A stretch of 64,000 nt of DNA from Erythrobacter sp. CCH5-A1 (lineage in GTDB: Bacteria > Pseudomonadota > Alphaproteobacteria > Sphingomonadales > Sphingomonadaceae): NCBI RefSeq assembly GCF_001557115.1, contig NZ_LSKQ01000177.1:1-64000 (forward strand), given 5' to 3'. The position numbers and the translations under genes were made by a program. Below, piece by piece: positions 19,047 to 27,768 of the stretch. Under the pieces are notes generated by a model. It searched no databases and was not told where the DNA came from. It saw only the letters and a program-made list of their open reading frames with translations. Each line of letters starts with the position of its first letter. Position 1 is the stretch's first letter.

Positions 19047-19613
19047 TCAGTCGAGCATGCCCATCATGCGCTGAGAGCTGACCTTCATCTTGAGGCTCTT
19101 GGGACTGGCCGAGGCAGGGCGTTCCCACTGGCTCGCCGAACGCGCCGAGGCGACGCGCGGGCGGGCAGGTGCGGGACTTGCGACGGGGCGCTGCGAGGCA
19201 GCGGGGGCAGGCTGCGGTACGGGGCCGGGGGCGGGTGCGGGCTCGAGATCGACCGCTTCCAGCTCCTGCTCCGCTTCGGGCTCAGCTTCCTCTTCCGGCT
19301 CCGGCTCCGGCGGACTTGCCTGCACGACCGGTTCGGGTTGCGGCTCGGGCGCGGGAACGACCGCTGCGGGCGGTGCGGCCACAGGCGCAGGCGGCGCGGC
19401 CGGAGCGGGTGAAGGCTCGGCATCCCCCCCGGCTTGGGCGAGGCCCACGAGGATCTTTTCGGCCACCTCCTCGATCGAGCCGACCACCAGCAGCGGCTGC
19501 CCGCCGACGATGCCGACATTCGTCTGACCGTTCTCGGCGCTGCGCAGCCAGGCTACGTTGGAGGCCACGACAAGATAATTGCCGCCACGCGATTCGAGCT
19601 TGATGAACTTCAT
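19047..19613 (-). CDS. Hypothetical protein with Pro/Ala/Glu-rich linker
   Basis: A 188-residue protein of unknown role. The N-terminal 60 residues form a compact predicted domain (MKFIKLESRGGNYLVVASNV, then VGIVGGQPLLVVGSIEEVAEKIL). A disordered stretch of about 100 residues rich in Pro, Ala and Glu follows, then a basic tail ending SSQRMMGMLD. ATG at 19613 is preferred; a GTG three codons upstream abuts the GGGAA site. The folded part resembles small proteins that carry a flagellar-regulatory-like FIxLxxxxG pattern, but I would not assign a function. Confidence 0.7.
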   Translation of the reverse strand: MKFIKLESRGGNYLVVASNVAWLRSAENGQTNVGIVGGQPLLVVGSIEEVAEKILVGLAQAGGDAEPSPAPAAPPAPVAAPPAAVVPAPEPQPEPVVQASPPEPEPEEEAEPEAEQELEAVDLEPAPAPGPVPQPAPAASQRPVASPAPARPRVASARSASQWERPASASPKSLKMKVSSQRMMGMLD

Positions 19614-19738
19614 GAGCGGCACTTCCCGGGCAAAGACCTGATCGCTCGCGCAATCTTGTCCCGCAGGGTTACGCCGACAGGGTTAAGGAATCGGTTATTG
19701 CGGCCTCGCGACCGGCATCGGCAACCGCTCGGGCAAGG

Positions 19739-20659
19739 TCACTCCACCGGCAGGAAATCGGGGACCGAGAGATAGCGCTCGCCCGTGTCGTAATTGAAGC
19801 CGAGCACCCGCGTGCCGGCGGGAAGCTCGGGCAGTTTGCTGGCGATGGCGGCGAGCGTCGCGCCGCTCGAGATGCCGACGAGCATGCCCTCTTCGCGCGC
19901 GGCACGGCGGGCCATTTCCTTGGCCTCCTCGGCGTCGACCGTGATAGCACCGTCGATCGCGGCGGTGTGGAGATTGCCCGGAATGAATCCGGCGCCGATG
20001 CCCTGGATCGGGTGCGGGCCGGGCTGGCCGCCGTTGATGACGGGCGAGAGCGCGGGCTCGACCCCGTAGGCCTTCATCGCGGGCCAGTGCTTCTTCAGCT
20101 CCTCGGCGCAGCCGGTTAGGTGCCCGCCGGTGCCGACGCCGGTGATCATCACGTCGATCGGGCTATCGGCGAAGTCGACAAGGATTTCCTGCGCGGTGGT
20201 GCGGGCGTGGGCGGCGGGATTTGCCGCATTGTCGAACTGGCTCGGCATCCACGCGCCCGGGGTTCCGGCGACCAGCTCCATCGCCCGCTCGATCGCGCCC
20301 TTCATGCCCTTCTCGCGCGGGGTGAGGTCGAAGCTCGCGCCATAGGCGAGCATCAGGCGGCGACGTTCGACCGACATCGATTCGGGCATCACCAGGATCA
20401 GCTTGTAACCCTTGACCGCCGCGACCATCGCAAGGCCGATCCCGGTGTTGCCCGAGGTCGGCTCGACGATGGTGCCGCCGGCCTTCAGGGCCCCGCGCGC
20501 CTCGGCGTCCTCGACCATCGCGAGCGCGATGCGGTCCTTGATCGAGCCGCCGGGGTTGGCGCGCTCGGACTTCACCCACACCTCGTGGTCGGGGAACAGC
20601 CGCGCGAGGCGGATATGCGGGGTGCCGCCGATGGTGGCGAGGATGTTGTCGGCCTTCAT
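19739..20659 (-). CDS. cysK: Cysteine synthase A (O-acetylserine sulfhydrylase)
   Basis: PLP enzyme making cysteine from O-acetylserine and sulfide. The 306-residue protein has the PLP lysine in [12 protein letters not shown] (K41), the substrate loop [14 protein letters not shown], the phosphate loop [11 protein letters not shown] and the C-terminal [10 protein letters not shown]. Length and motifs match CysK rather than CysM or cystathionine beta-synthase. Its ATG overlaps the stop of the MFS gene (ATGA), an unusual pairing that suggests export of cysteine or a related compound. Confidence 0.94.
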   Translation of the reverse strand: MKADNILATIGGTPHIRLARLFPDHEVWVKSERANPGGSIKDRIALAMVEDAEARGALKAGGTIVEPTSGNTGIGLAMVAAVKGYKLILVMPESMSVERRRLMLAYGASFDLTPREKGMKGAIERAMELVAGTPGAWMPSQFDNAANPAAHARTTAQEILVDFADSPIDVMITGVGTGGHLTGCAEELKKHWPAMKAYGVEPALSPVINGGQPGPHPIQGIGAGFIPGNLHTAAIDGAITVDAEEAKEMARRAAREEGMLVGISSGATLAAIASKLPELPAGTRVLGFNYDTGERYLSVPDFLPVE

Positions 20660-21948
20660 GTCGATACCTCTCGTTTGAGCTCTTGGGGCTCGAAGCTGCG
20701 GGCGCGGCGCAATTCAGGGAAGTACCACGCCCAGACCAGTGTCACGAATATCGCACCCGCGCCGCCGAATACAACCGCCCCGACCGCGCCGAGCAACGCC
20801 GCAGCGAGCCCTGACTGCATTTCGCCGAGCTCGTTCGAGGCGGAGATGGCAAGGCCAGAGATCGCGGACACCCGTCCGCGCTTGTCATCGGGCGTGAAGA
20901 GCTGGACCAGCGAGCTCCGGATGAACACCGAGATCATGTCGACCGCGCCCATCGCGGCAAGAATCGCCAGCGACAGGATGAAGTATCGCGAGAAGGCGAA
21001 GGCGATGGTGAGCGCCCCGAACGCCGCGACCGCCCAGAGCATCTTGACCCCGACCTCGCGCTTCAGCGGACGGAAGGAGAGCCACAGCGCTACGCTCGCG
21101 GCACCGAAAGCCGGGGCGGCGCGCATCAGCCCGAGCCCCTCGGGCCCGACGAACAGGATATCGCGGGCGAAGACGGGCAGCAGCGCGGTCGCCCCCGCCA
21201 GCAGCACCGCGAACAGATCGAGCGTGATGCAGCCGAGCAGGAACCGCTCGCGCCACACGTAGATCATCCCCTCGGTGATCTGCTTCAGCGGCTTGAGCCG
21301 CGGCCCGTCCTGCTTGGCACGCACCGGCCGCACGGTGAGGATCAGCAGCATCGAGCAGCCGAGCAGCGCGGCCGAGAGCGCATGCGGCAGCCATTCGGCG
21401 CCCGCAAAGATCAGCCCGCCCACCGCTGGGCCGGCGACGCTCGCGGTCTGCCAGGCGATCGAGGACAGCGCGATGGCGCGCGGGAGCAGCGCTGGGGGCA
21501 CGATGTTGGGCGCGATGGCGCTCATCGAGGGGCCGAGGAACACCCGCGCGGCGCCGTGGACGGCGGCGAGGGTGAAGAGAATCGGCAGGCTCAAGGCGTC
21601 GGCCCAGGTCGCCAGCGCCAGCACCACCGCGACGAGGCCGTCGATCCCGTTGGCGAAGGCCGCGACATGGCGCCGGTCGAAGCGGTCGGCGGCGAGGCCT
21701 GCGACGGGCGTCAGCAGGAACAGCGGCACGAATTGCGCCAGCCCCAGCAGCCCGAGCTGGAACGAGGCCTCGGCCACGCTCATCCCGTAATCGTCGCGCG
21801 CCACGGCGTAGAGCTGATAGCCGAGCAGCACCACCATCGACATGGTCGCGAACACGCCCATAAAACGCGCCAGCCAGTAGCGCCGGTAATCGGGTATCTG
21901 GAGCGGGGAGGCAGGTTCGGTCGCAGCGTCGGTCACGCCGCGCGCCAT
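20656..21948 (-). CDS. MFS transporter (EntS/MFS_3-like)
   Basis: A 430-residue inner-membrane carrier with about twelve hydrophobic helices. The MFS loop 2-3 motif is present as [15 protein letters not shown], and the conserved [21 protein letters not shown] follows helix 5, as in the EntS-like exporter group. ATG at 21948 is used; an in-frame TTG eight codons upstream is the alternative. It is coupled to cysK by a 4-bp overlap. Export of cysteine or a metabolite overflow is a reasonable guess from context only. Confidence 0.88.
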   Translation of the reverse strand: MARGVTDAATEPASPLQIPDYRRYWLARFMGVFATMSMVVLLGYQLYAVARDDYGMSVAEASFQLGLLGLAQFVPLFLLTPVAGLAADRFDRRHVAAFANGIDGLVAVVLALATWADALSLPILFTLAAVHGAARVFLGPSMSAIAPNIVPPALLPRAIALSSIAWQTASVAGPAVGGLIFAGAEWLPHALSAALLGCSMLLILTVRPVRAKQDGPRLKPLKQITEGMIYVWRERFLLGCITLDLFAVLLAGATALLPVFARDILFVGPEGLGLMRAAPAFGAASVALWLSFRPLKREVGVKMLWAVAAFGALTIAFAFSRYFILSLAILAAMGAVDMISVFIRSSLVQLFTPDDKRGRVSAISGLAISASNELGEMQSGLAAALLGAVGAVVFGGAGAIFVTLVWAWYFPELRRARSFEPQELKREVST

Positions 21949-21955
21949 GGCAGGC

Positions 21956-21992
21956 GGCAGCGATGCTGCCAAGCAGGGGAAACTTGTTCCCC
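21956..21992 (-). terminator. Paired hairpins between PilZ gene and MFS gene
   Basis: GGCAGC-GAT-GCTGCC (21956-21970) and GGGGAA-ACTTG-TTCCCC (21976-21992) lie just past the PilZ stop on the minus strand. No T-run follows, so this is only a weak terminator candidate. The first hairpin reaches the region upstream of the MFS start. Confidence 0.35.
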
Positions 21993-22009
21993 CTCGACTT
22001 TATGTTGCC

Positions 22010-22348
22010 TCAGCGCGGGCGGCGCAGGCGCGGGTTGGGCTGAAGCTCGTCGATGATCGCGACGAAATCGTCGAGACGGATGATCCGCTCGAACTGGAAT
22101 CCGGCGCGGGTGTCGCGCGTCCAGATGACATAAGCCTCGATCCGGCCGACAATCGGCAAACGGATGATGATGCGGTCGCCGCGCTGGAGCTGGCCGCCAT
22201 TATCGACCATGAAGCCATGGGCCGATAGATTGCAGATGTGCAGGTGCAGGTCGCCGTGCACGAAGTGTTCGACGATCGCCGGAAAGTCGACCGGATGACG
22301 CGCCGCGCGGCGCATGTCGGTCACACTGAGATTAGCTCCACCAGCCAC
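22010..22348 (-). CDS. PilZ domain protein
   Basis: A single-domain PilZ protein of 112 residues, the usual cyclic-di-GMP receptor fold. Both ligand motifs are visible: RRAAR at residues 13-17 and NLSAHG at 40-45. It starts at GTG 22348, with GGAAGGA seven bases upstream. It has no partner domain, so the output would be by protein contact, for example on motility or polysaccharide export. No diguanylate cyclase lies nearby. Confidence 0.88.
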   Translation of the reverse strand: MAGGANLSVTDMRRAARHPVDFPAIVEHFVHGDLHLHICNLSAHGFMVDNGGQLQRGDRIIIRLPIVGRIEAYVIWTRDTRAGFQFERIIRLDDFVAIIDELQPNPRLRRPR

Positions 22349-22447
22349 GTAGCGCGATCCTTCCCTCCGTCTGGGTCACAGACAAGGGAAATGCCGGAGA
22401 AAGGCTGACAATTGGTAAAGGCCGGCGATGCGCCTTGTGGGTAACGC

Positions 22448-23677
22448 TTACCGCGTCACGAGGGCGTGGCGCTTTTTGCCGAGGCTGAGGCGCAGGGTCT
22501 GGCCTTCTTCGGGCAGCACCAGCCGGGCTGGATCGGAGACGGTCTCGCCCTCGAGTTTGACCGCGCCCTCGGCAAGCTTGCGCTTGGCCTCGCCATTGGA
22601 GGCGGTGAGCCCGACATCGGTGAGCAGGGCAGCAAGGCGCATGCCTTCGGGCCCTGTCGCGATGATCGGCAGATCCTCGCCCGCGCCGCTGCCAGCGAAG
22701 GTCTCGCGCGCGGTGGCTTCGGCGCGAGTGGCGGCCTCCTCGCCGCGCACGAGCTTGGTCACCTCGTTGGCGAGGATTACCTTGGCGGCGTTTATCTCTG
22801 CGCCTTCAAGCGCTTCGAGGCGGCTTATCTCATCGAGCGGCAGGTCGGTGAACAGGCGCAGGAACTTGCCGACGTCGGCATCATCGACGTTGCGCCAATA
22901 TTGCCAGAAGTCGTAGGCGGGCAATTGATCCTCGTTGAGCCACACCGCGCCCGCTGCGGTCTTGCCCATCTTCGCCCCGCTCGCGGTGGTCAGCAGCGGG
23001 GTGGTGAGGCCGAACAGCTCGGTCCCGTCCATGCGCCGGCCAAGCTCAATCCCGTTGACGATATTGCCCCATTGGTCGCTGCCGCCCATCTGCAAGCGGA
23101 CGCCAAGATCGCGCGACAAGTACCTGAAATCATAACCTTGAAGGATCATGTAGTTGAATTCGAGAAAGGTCATCGGCTGCTCGCGCTCGAGCCTGAGCCG
23201 GACCGAATCGAAGGTCAGCATGCGGTTGACGGTGAAATGGGTGCCGACTTCCTGAAGCAGCTGGATGTAACCCAGCTGCCCGAGCCAATCATGGTTGTTG
23301 ACCATCACCGCGTCGGTCGGGCCATCCCCAAATTTCAGCAGCTTGTCGAAGACTGTGAAGATCGACCGGATGTTCGCCTCGATCGTCTCGTCGGTGAGCA
23401 TCTTGCGGCTCTCGTCCCGGCCCGTCGGGTCGCCGATGCGGGTGGTGCCGCCGCCCATCACGACCACCGGCTTGTGCCCGGTCTGCTGCAAGCGGCGCAG
23501 CATCATGATCTGGACGAGGCTGCCGATGTGCAGCGAGGGCGCAGTCGCATCGAATCCGATATAGCCCGGCACCACCTGCTGGGAGGCCAGGGCATCGAGG
23601 CCCGCCGCGTCGGTCATCTGGTGGATATAGCCGCGCTCGTCGAGCAGGCGCAGGAGGCTGGATTCGTAGGTGCTCAT
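22448..23677 (-). CDS. tyrS: Tyrosyl-tRNA synthetase
   Basis: Class Ic synthetase charging tRNA-Tyr; 409 residues. The HIGH motif appears as SLHIGSL and the KMSKS loop as AKMGKTA. The tyrosine-binding segment LQGYDFRYL and [15 protein letters not shown] are intact. The C-terminal S4-type RNA-binding domain ([20 protein letters not shown]) is complete. Monocistronic in context, divergent from the DOMON-like gene. Confidence 0.97.
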   Translation of the reverse strand: MSTYESSLLRLLDERGYIHQMTDAAGLDALASQQVVPGYIGFDATAPSLHIGSLVQIMMLRRLQQTGHKPVVVMGGGTTRIGDPTGRDESRKMLTDETIEANIRSIFTVFDKLLKFGDGPTDAVMVNNHDWLGQLGYIQLLQEVGTHFTVNRMLTFDSVRLRLEREQPMTFLEFNYMILQGYDFRYLSRDLGVRLQMGGSDQWGNIVNGIELGRRMDGTELFGLTTPLLTTASGAKMGKTAAGAVWLNEDQLPAYDFWQYWRNVDDADVGKFLRLFTDLPLDEISRLEALEGAEINAAKVILANEVTKLVRGEEAATRAEATARETFAGSGAGEDLPIIATGPEGMRLAALLTDVGLTASNGEAKRKLAEGAVKLEGETVSDPARLVLPEEGQTLRLSLGKKRHALVTR

Positions 23678-23754
23678 GGCGGGCGGCCCTAACAGGCGGG
23701 GCGCGCGGCGTGAAGTGGCTTGCCGGGCGCGCGCGCGCGCGGCACACAGGGACG

Positions 23755-24270
23755 ATGCACGCGCTCATGCTCCACGTTGCCTGCGATCTTGGTCCAGTCC
23801 GCGCCATTACCGCCGCCATTTCCGCGACGCCGCAGGGCTGCGAGGCCGAATTCCGGCTCGACGGGCTTGTGCCCGGCATCGTCGTTCCCCCGGCCGCCAC
23901 CCCTGCACGGCGCGACAACCTTTGGCAGACCACCTGCTTCGAAATCTTCTGGCAGCCGCTCGGCGATACGGCCTACCGCGAATTCAACCTCTCGCCCTCG
24001 GGCCAATGGGCGGCCTACGACTTCGATTCCTTCCGCGAAGGGATGCGCGATGCGCCGGTCGAGGCCATCGCCATCGCCCGCTCGCATGACGTTGCGGGAC
24101 TGGTGCTCAAGGCGAGCATTGCAGCCGACCTGCCCGCTCCGGCGCAGGTGGCGCTCAACGCGGTGGTCGAGCAGGCGGACGGCACCAAGCAGTACTGGGC
24201 GCTCGCCTTCCCACCCGGCAGGCCCGAATTCCATTCCGAAGCCAACCGTGCGCTGATCGTCGAGCGTTAA
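23755..24270 (+). CDS. DOMON-like domain protein
   Basis: A 171-residue protein of the DOMON-like (carbohydrate/heme-binding beta-sandwich) type found in proteobacteria. Recognisable segments are [44 protein letters not shown] and the C-terminal [21 protein letters not shown]. No signal peptide is seen with the ATG at 23755, so it is probably cytosolic. The ATG at 23767 is another possible start. Function unknown; a redox or ligand-binding role is inferred from the fold. It overlaps the convergent TspO gene by the 4-bp TTAA. Confidence 0.75.
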   Translation: MHALMLHVACDLGPVRAITAAISATPQGCEAEFRLDGLVPGIVVPPAATPARRDNLWQTTCFEIFWQPLGDTAYREFNLSPSGQWAAYDFDSFREGMRDAPVEAIAIARSHDVAGLVLKASIAADLPAPAQVALNAVVEQADGTKQYWALAFPPGRPEFHSEANRALIVER

Positions 24271-24770
24271 CGCACCGGCGCTCCGGTGACAAAGGGCCGG
24301 TTGAGCTGGACGATCTTTCCGTTGAGCACGAAGGCGAAGCTCACCCAGATGAAATAGGGGACATTGAGCCAGCCTGCGAAGCTGTCGCCAACGAGGCGCG
24401 GCAGCACCACCATCAGCCCCACGACCGAGAGCCACAGGAACACGTTTTCGGCGAGCGCCCAGTCGGGTCGCTTCAGCTTGAAGAACAGCGGCGACCAGAG
24501 GAAGTGGAGCACGAAATTGGCGATGAACAGCGCCCACACACCGGTGCGCGCCTCGGGCGAGGGCGCCTCGGTCAGGCCGATGTAGAAGCTCCACCCGGCA
24601 AGGCCGAGGATCACCGTCCAGGCCGGGCCGAACAGCCAGTCGGGCGGCTGCCACGGGGGTTTGCGCAAGTCGCGATACCACTGGCCGATCTCGGTCAGCG
24701 CGCCGCCCGCACCGCCGAGGATGATCGCCCAGCCTGCGGCGATGGCTGCGGGTGTCCAGTCGATGTCCAT
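24267..24770 (-). CDS. tspO: Tryptophan-rich sensory protein TspO/MBR
   Basis: A 167-residue, five-helix membrane protein of the TspO/benzodiazepine-receptor family. The first loop motif KPPWQPPDWLFGPAWTVI and the helix with FLWSPLFFKLKRP are typical, with many tryptophans. In alphaproteobacteria TspO binds porphyrins and modulates pigment and stress responses; no pigment genes are seen here. Adjacent but divergent to the NamZ gene. Confidence 0.92.
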   Translation of the reverse strand: MDIDWTPAAIAAGWAIILGGAGGALTEIGQWYRDLRKPPWQPPDWLFGPAWTVILGLAGWSFYIGLTEAPSPEARTGVWALFIANFVLHFLWSPLFFKLKRPDWALAENVFLWLSVVGLMVVLPRLVGDSFAGWLNVPYFIWVSFAFVLNGKIVQLNRPFVTGAPVR

Positions 24771-24858
24771 GGAGGTCTAACTGGCACAGTGTGGGCAATG
24801 TTCCCACCCCTAGCGCCAAGCATTGCCTTTGCGCGGCGCCTGTTCCATCGCTTGAGGC

Positions 24859-26058
24859 ATGAAGAACGGCATCGACCGGCTGCTCGCCGACCCCGAACTC
24901 CTCCGCCAATTGAAGGGCCGCCGCGTGGCGCTGGTGGCGCATCCGGCGAGCGTGACGGCGGACCTCACCCACAGCCTTGACGCGCTGATCGCGGCAGGCG
25001 TGCAGGTGAACAGCGCCTTCGGTCCGCAGCACGGCCTCAAGGGCGACAAGCAGGACAACATGGTCGAGACCGCGGACGAAATGGATCCGCGCTACGGCAT
25101 CCCGATCTTCTCGCTCTATGGCGAGGTGCGCCGTCCGACGGGGCAGATGATGTCGAGCGCCGACGTGTTCCTGTTCGACCTGCAGGACCTCGGCTGCCGG
25201 ATCTATACCTTCGTGACCACGCTGCTCTATCTGCTCGAGGAAGCGACCAAGGCGGGCAAGGAGGTGTGGGTGCTCGACCGACCGAACCCCGCCGGCCGCC
25301 CGGTAGAGGGGACGCTGCTGGTGCCGGGGCAGGAGAGCTTCGTCGGCGCCGCCCCGATGCCGATGCGCCACGGCCTCACCATGGGGGAGATGGGCCACTG
25401 GTTCATCGCGCATTTCGGTCTCGACGTCGCCTACAAGGTGGTGGCGATGGAAGGCTGGCGTCCCGACGCGGATGACGGCTTTGGATGGTCGGCGTCACGC
25501 ATCTGGATCAACCCCTCGCCCAATGCCGCCAATCTCAATATGGCGCGCGCCTATGCCGGGACGGTGATGCTGGAGGGCACGACCCTGTCCGAAGGGCGCG
25601 GCACCACCCGGCCGCTCGAGGTGCTGTTCGGCGCGCCGGACATTGATGCGGGCGCGGTTCTGAAGGTGATGAACAGGCTCGCCCCCGACTGGCTGGCGGG
25701 CTGCCGGGTCCGCGAATGCTGGTTCGAACCGACTTTCCACAAGCACAAAGGAACGCTCTGCAACGCATTGATGATCCATGCGGAAGGCGGTTTCTACCAG
25801 CACGACACCTTCAAGCCCTGGCGCTTGCAGGCGCTCGCCTTCAAGGCGATCCGCACGCTCTATCCTGATTACCCGCTGTGGCGTGATTTCCCCTACGAGT
25901 ACGAGCTCACCCGCCTCGCGATCGACGTGATCAACGGCGGGCCGTCGCTCAGGGAGTGGGTCGACGATCCGGCCGCTGTCCCCCATGATCTTGACGTCAT
26001 GGCGGCACAGGACGAGGCGGCCTGGGTTGCCGAGGTGCGACCGCATCTGCTTTATTGA
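24859..26058 (+). CDS. Exo-beta-N-acetylmuramidase NamZ-like (DUF1343/GH171)
   Basis: A 399-residue DUF1343 protein. The N-terminal catalytic part has RVALVAHPASV, FGPQHGLKGDKQDN, YGIPIFSLYGEVRRP, FDLQDLGCRIYTF and LDRPNPAGRPVEG; EGTTLSEGRGTTRP is the family signature. Characterised members release MurNAc from peptidoglycan ends. Bacillus and Tannerella enzymes are exported, but this one starts MKNGIDRLLADPELLRQL with no signal peptide, implying cytosolic action on imported muropeptides. The MFS gene downstream is the likely partner. Confidence 0.88.
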   Translation: MKNGIDRLLADPELLRQLKGRRVALVAHPASVTADLTHSLDALIAAGVQVNSAFGPQHGLKGDKQDNMVETADEMDPRYGIPIFSLYGEVRRPTGQMMSSADVFLFDLQDLGCRIYTFVTTLLYLLEEATKAGKEVWVLDRPNPAGRPVEGTLLVPGQESFVGAAPMPMRHGLTMGEMGHWFIAHFGLDVAYKVVAMEGWRPDADDGFGWSASRIWINPSPNAANLNMARAYAGTVMLEGTTLSEGRGTTRPLEVLFGAPDIDAGAVLKVMNRLAPDWLAGCRVRECWFEPTFHKHKGTLCNALMIHAEGGFYQHDTFKPWRLQALAFKAIRTLYPDYPLWRDFPYEYELTRLAIDVINGGPSLREWVDDPAAVPHDLDVMAAQDEAAWVAEVRPHLLY

Positions 26059-26060
26059 AT

Positions 26061-26070
26061 GTGACGTCAC
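26061..26070. promoter_or_regulatory. Palindrome GTGACGTCAC
   Basis: A perfect 10-bp palindrome lies just after the NamZ stop and 66 bp before the MFS start codon, with a second GTGAC nearby at 26087. It could be a regulator site for the MFS gene; no regulator is evident. Confidence 0.25.
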
Positions 26071-26135
26071 GACGCCAAACGGGTGCGTGACACTAGGGAT
26101 GGCGGACCAACCGCCACCGATGGGAGAGAAAAGGA

Positions 26136-27428
26136 ATGGCAACCGCGGCAGCGAGCGGCACTGGCGTGCAGTCCGCAAGGGTGACCTTGTGGATCCTGCT
26201 GACGGTCTATGTCTTCAATTTCATCGACCGCCAGATCGTCAACATCCTGGCCGAGCCGATCGCGCGCGACCTCAAGCTGTCCGACACCCAGATCGGGTTG
26301 ATGACGGGGCTCGCCTTCGCACTGTTCTACACCGTTCTCGGCATCCCCATCGCACGGCTTGCCGACCGTCAGACCACGAGCCGCCCGAAGCTGATCGCGG
26401 TCGCGCTGGCGCTGTGGTCGGGGATGACGGCGCTGTGCGGCGTGGCACAGAACTTCTGGCAGCTGCTGCTCGCCCGGATCGGCGTCGGGGTGGGCGAGGC
26501 GGGCTGCACCCCGCCAGCGCATTCGCTCATCAGCGACATGGTGCCGCCCGATAAGCGCGCTTCGGCTCTGGCCTTCTATTCGCTCGGCATTCCCATCGGA
26601 TCGCTGCTGGGCATGGTGATCGGCGGCTTGCTCGCTGATTACATGGGCTGGCGCGAAGCCTTCGTGGTGGTGGGACTTCCCGGCGTCGCGCTGGCACTGG
26701 TGGTGTGGTTCGTCCTGCGCGACCCGCGCCACTCTGACGTCGCGGCCGTTTTGCAGGCAAAGAGCCAGCCCGCCGCGCTGCCATTGGGCAAGGCGGTGGC
26801 CGAAATCATGCGCTCGCGCGCTTTCGTGCTGCTGGTACTGGCGGGCTCAGCGGCGGCGTTCCTGTCCTATGGCAAGACCACCTGGACGACGATCTTCTTC
26901 CAGCGCACCCATGACATGACCCCGGGACAGGTGGGACTGTGGTTCGGCATCATCGGCGGGGTCGGGGGTATCCTCGGCACGTGGCTCGGCGGCTACCTCG
27001 CGGACCGTTTCGGGGCGAAGCACCGCCGCCACGTGCTGACCGCGCCCGCTGTCGGCATGGCGCTGGCCGTGCCGCTCGCGATCGCCGCCTATCAGGCACC
27101 GAGCTGGCCGCTGGCGCTGGTGCTGATCTTCGTGCCGCAGGTGTTCAACTCGCTTTACTACGGGCCGACCTATTCGGCGGCGCAAGGCCTCGTGCCGCTG
27201 CGGGCGAGGGCGATTGCGGCGGCGAGCTTGCTGTTCTTCCAGAACCTTATCGGGCTGGGGCTGGGGCCGCTGTTCTTCGGGATGCTGTCCGACTGGTTGC
27301 AACCCGTCTACGGCGCGGATAGCGTGCGCTACGTGCTCTACGGCGCAGCGGTGCTGGGGCTGGTGCCGGCGTTCTTCTTCTGGCGGTGCAGCCTGCATTT
27401 GGACGCAGAGCTGGACCGAAAGGGCTGA
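26136..27428 (+). CDS. Spinster-type MFS transporter
   Basis: A 430-residue carrier of about twelve helices. The spinster-group N-terminus is clear: VYVFNFIDRQIVNILAEPI, then LTGLAFALFYTVLGIPIARLADR. The helix 4-5 segment RIGVGVGEAGCTPPAHSLISD is also typical. Substrates of this group are diverse organic ions and lipids. Start at 26136 with GGGAGAG upstream. Its place after a leaderless NamZ suggests muropeptide or sugar uptake, which is inference only. Confidence 0.9.
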   Translation: MATAAASGTGVQSARVTLWILLTVYVFNFIDRQIVNILAEPIARDLKLSDTQIGLMTGLAFALFYTVLGIPIARLADRQTTSRPKLIAVALALWSGMTALCGVAQNFWQLLLARIGVGVGEAGCTPPAHSLISDMVPPDKRASALAFYSLGIPIGSLLGMVIGGLLADYMGWREAFVVVGLPGVALALVVWFVLRDPRHSDVAAVLQAKSQPAALPLGKAVAEIMRSRAFVLLVLAGSAAAFLSYGKTTWTTIFFQRTHDMTPGQVGLWFGIIGGVGGILGTWLGGYLADRFGAKHRRHVLTAPAVGMALAVPLAIAAYQAPSWPLALVLIFVPQVFNSLYYGPTYSAAQGLVPLRARAIAAASLLFFQNLIGLGLGPLFFGMLSDWLQPVYGADSVRYVLYGAAVLGLVPAFFFWRCSLHLDAELDRKG

Positions 27429-27447
27429 AAGTCAGCGCCTCGGATCA

Positions 27448-27768
27448 CTAACGTGCCATCCATGCCATGAAGATCGCCGCCGATACCGCGTTGCACACGA
27501 CAAAGGCCAGCTTGGACGGCAAAGGCATGGGCCTCAGGTGAAGATTGGCCAAGCCCCTGCCGCTACGCTTGCGCAAACCGGCAAGTTCCATCCCGATCGC
27601 CAGCAGGTTGAATATCCAGATCCGTCCGGTCACCGGCAGATCGCCCTCCCACAGCGGGTGATTGACTGTCAGATCGAACAGAAACTTAGGAAAAAAGAAC
27701 GCAGACAAGACGAAAGTCACGATCATCGGTGTGAGGCCAAAGGCCGCAGCCCTTAAGCGCTCCATCAA
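27448..27768 (-). CDS. Small hypothetical membrane protein
   Basis: A 106-residue protein with three hydrophobic stretches: AAFGLTPMIVTFVLSAFFFP, IWIFNLLAIGMELAGL and LAFVVCNAVSAAIFMAWMA. It has no recognised family. Its start overlaps the end of the VWA gene by four bases (ATGA), so it is coupled to it and may be a membrane partner of the MoxR/VWA machinery. Confidence 0.65.
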   Translation of the reverse strand: MMERLRAAAFGLTPMIVTFVLSAFFFPKFLFDLTVNHPLWEGDLPVTGRIWIFNLLAIGMELAGLRKRSGRGLANLHLRPMPLPSKLAFVVCNAVSAAIFMAWMAR

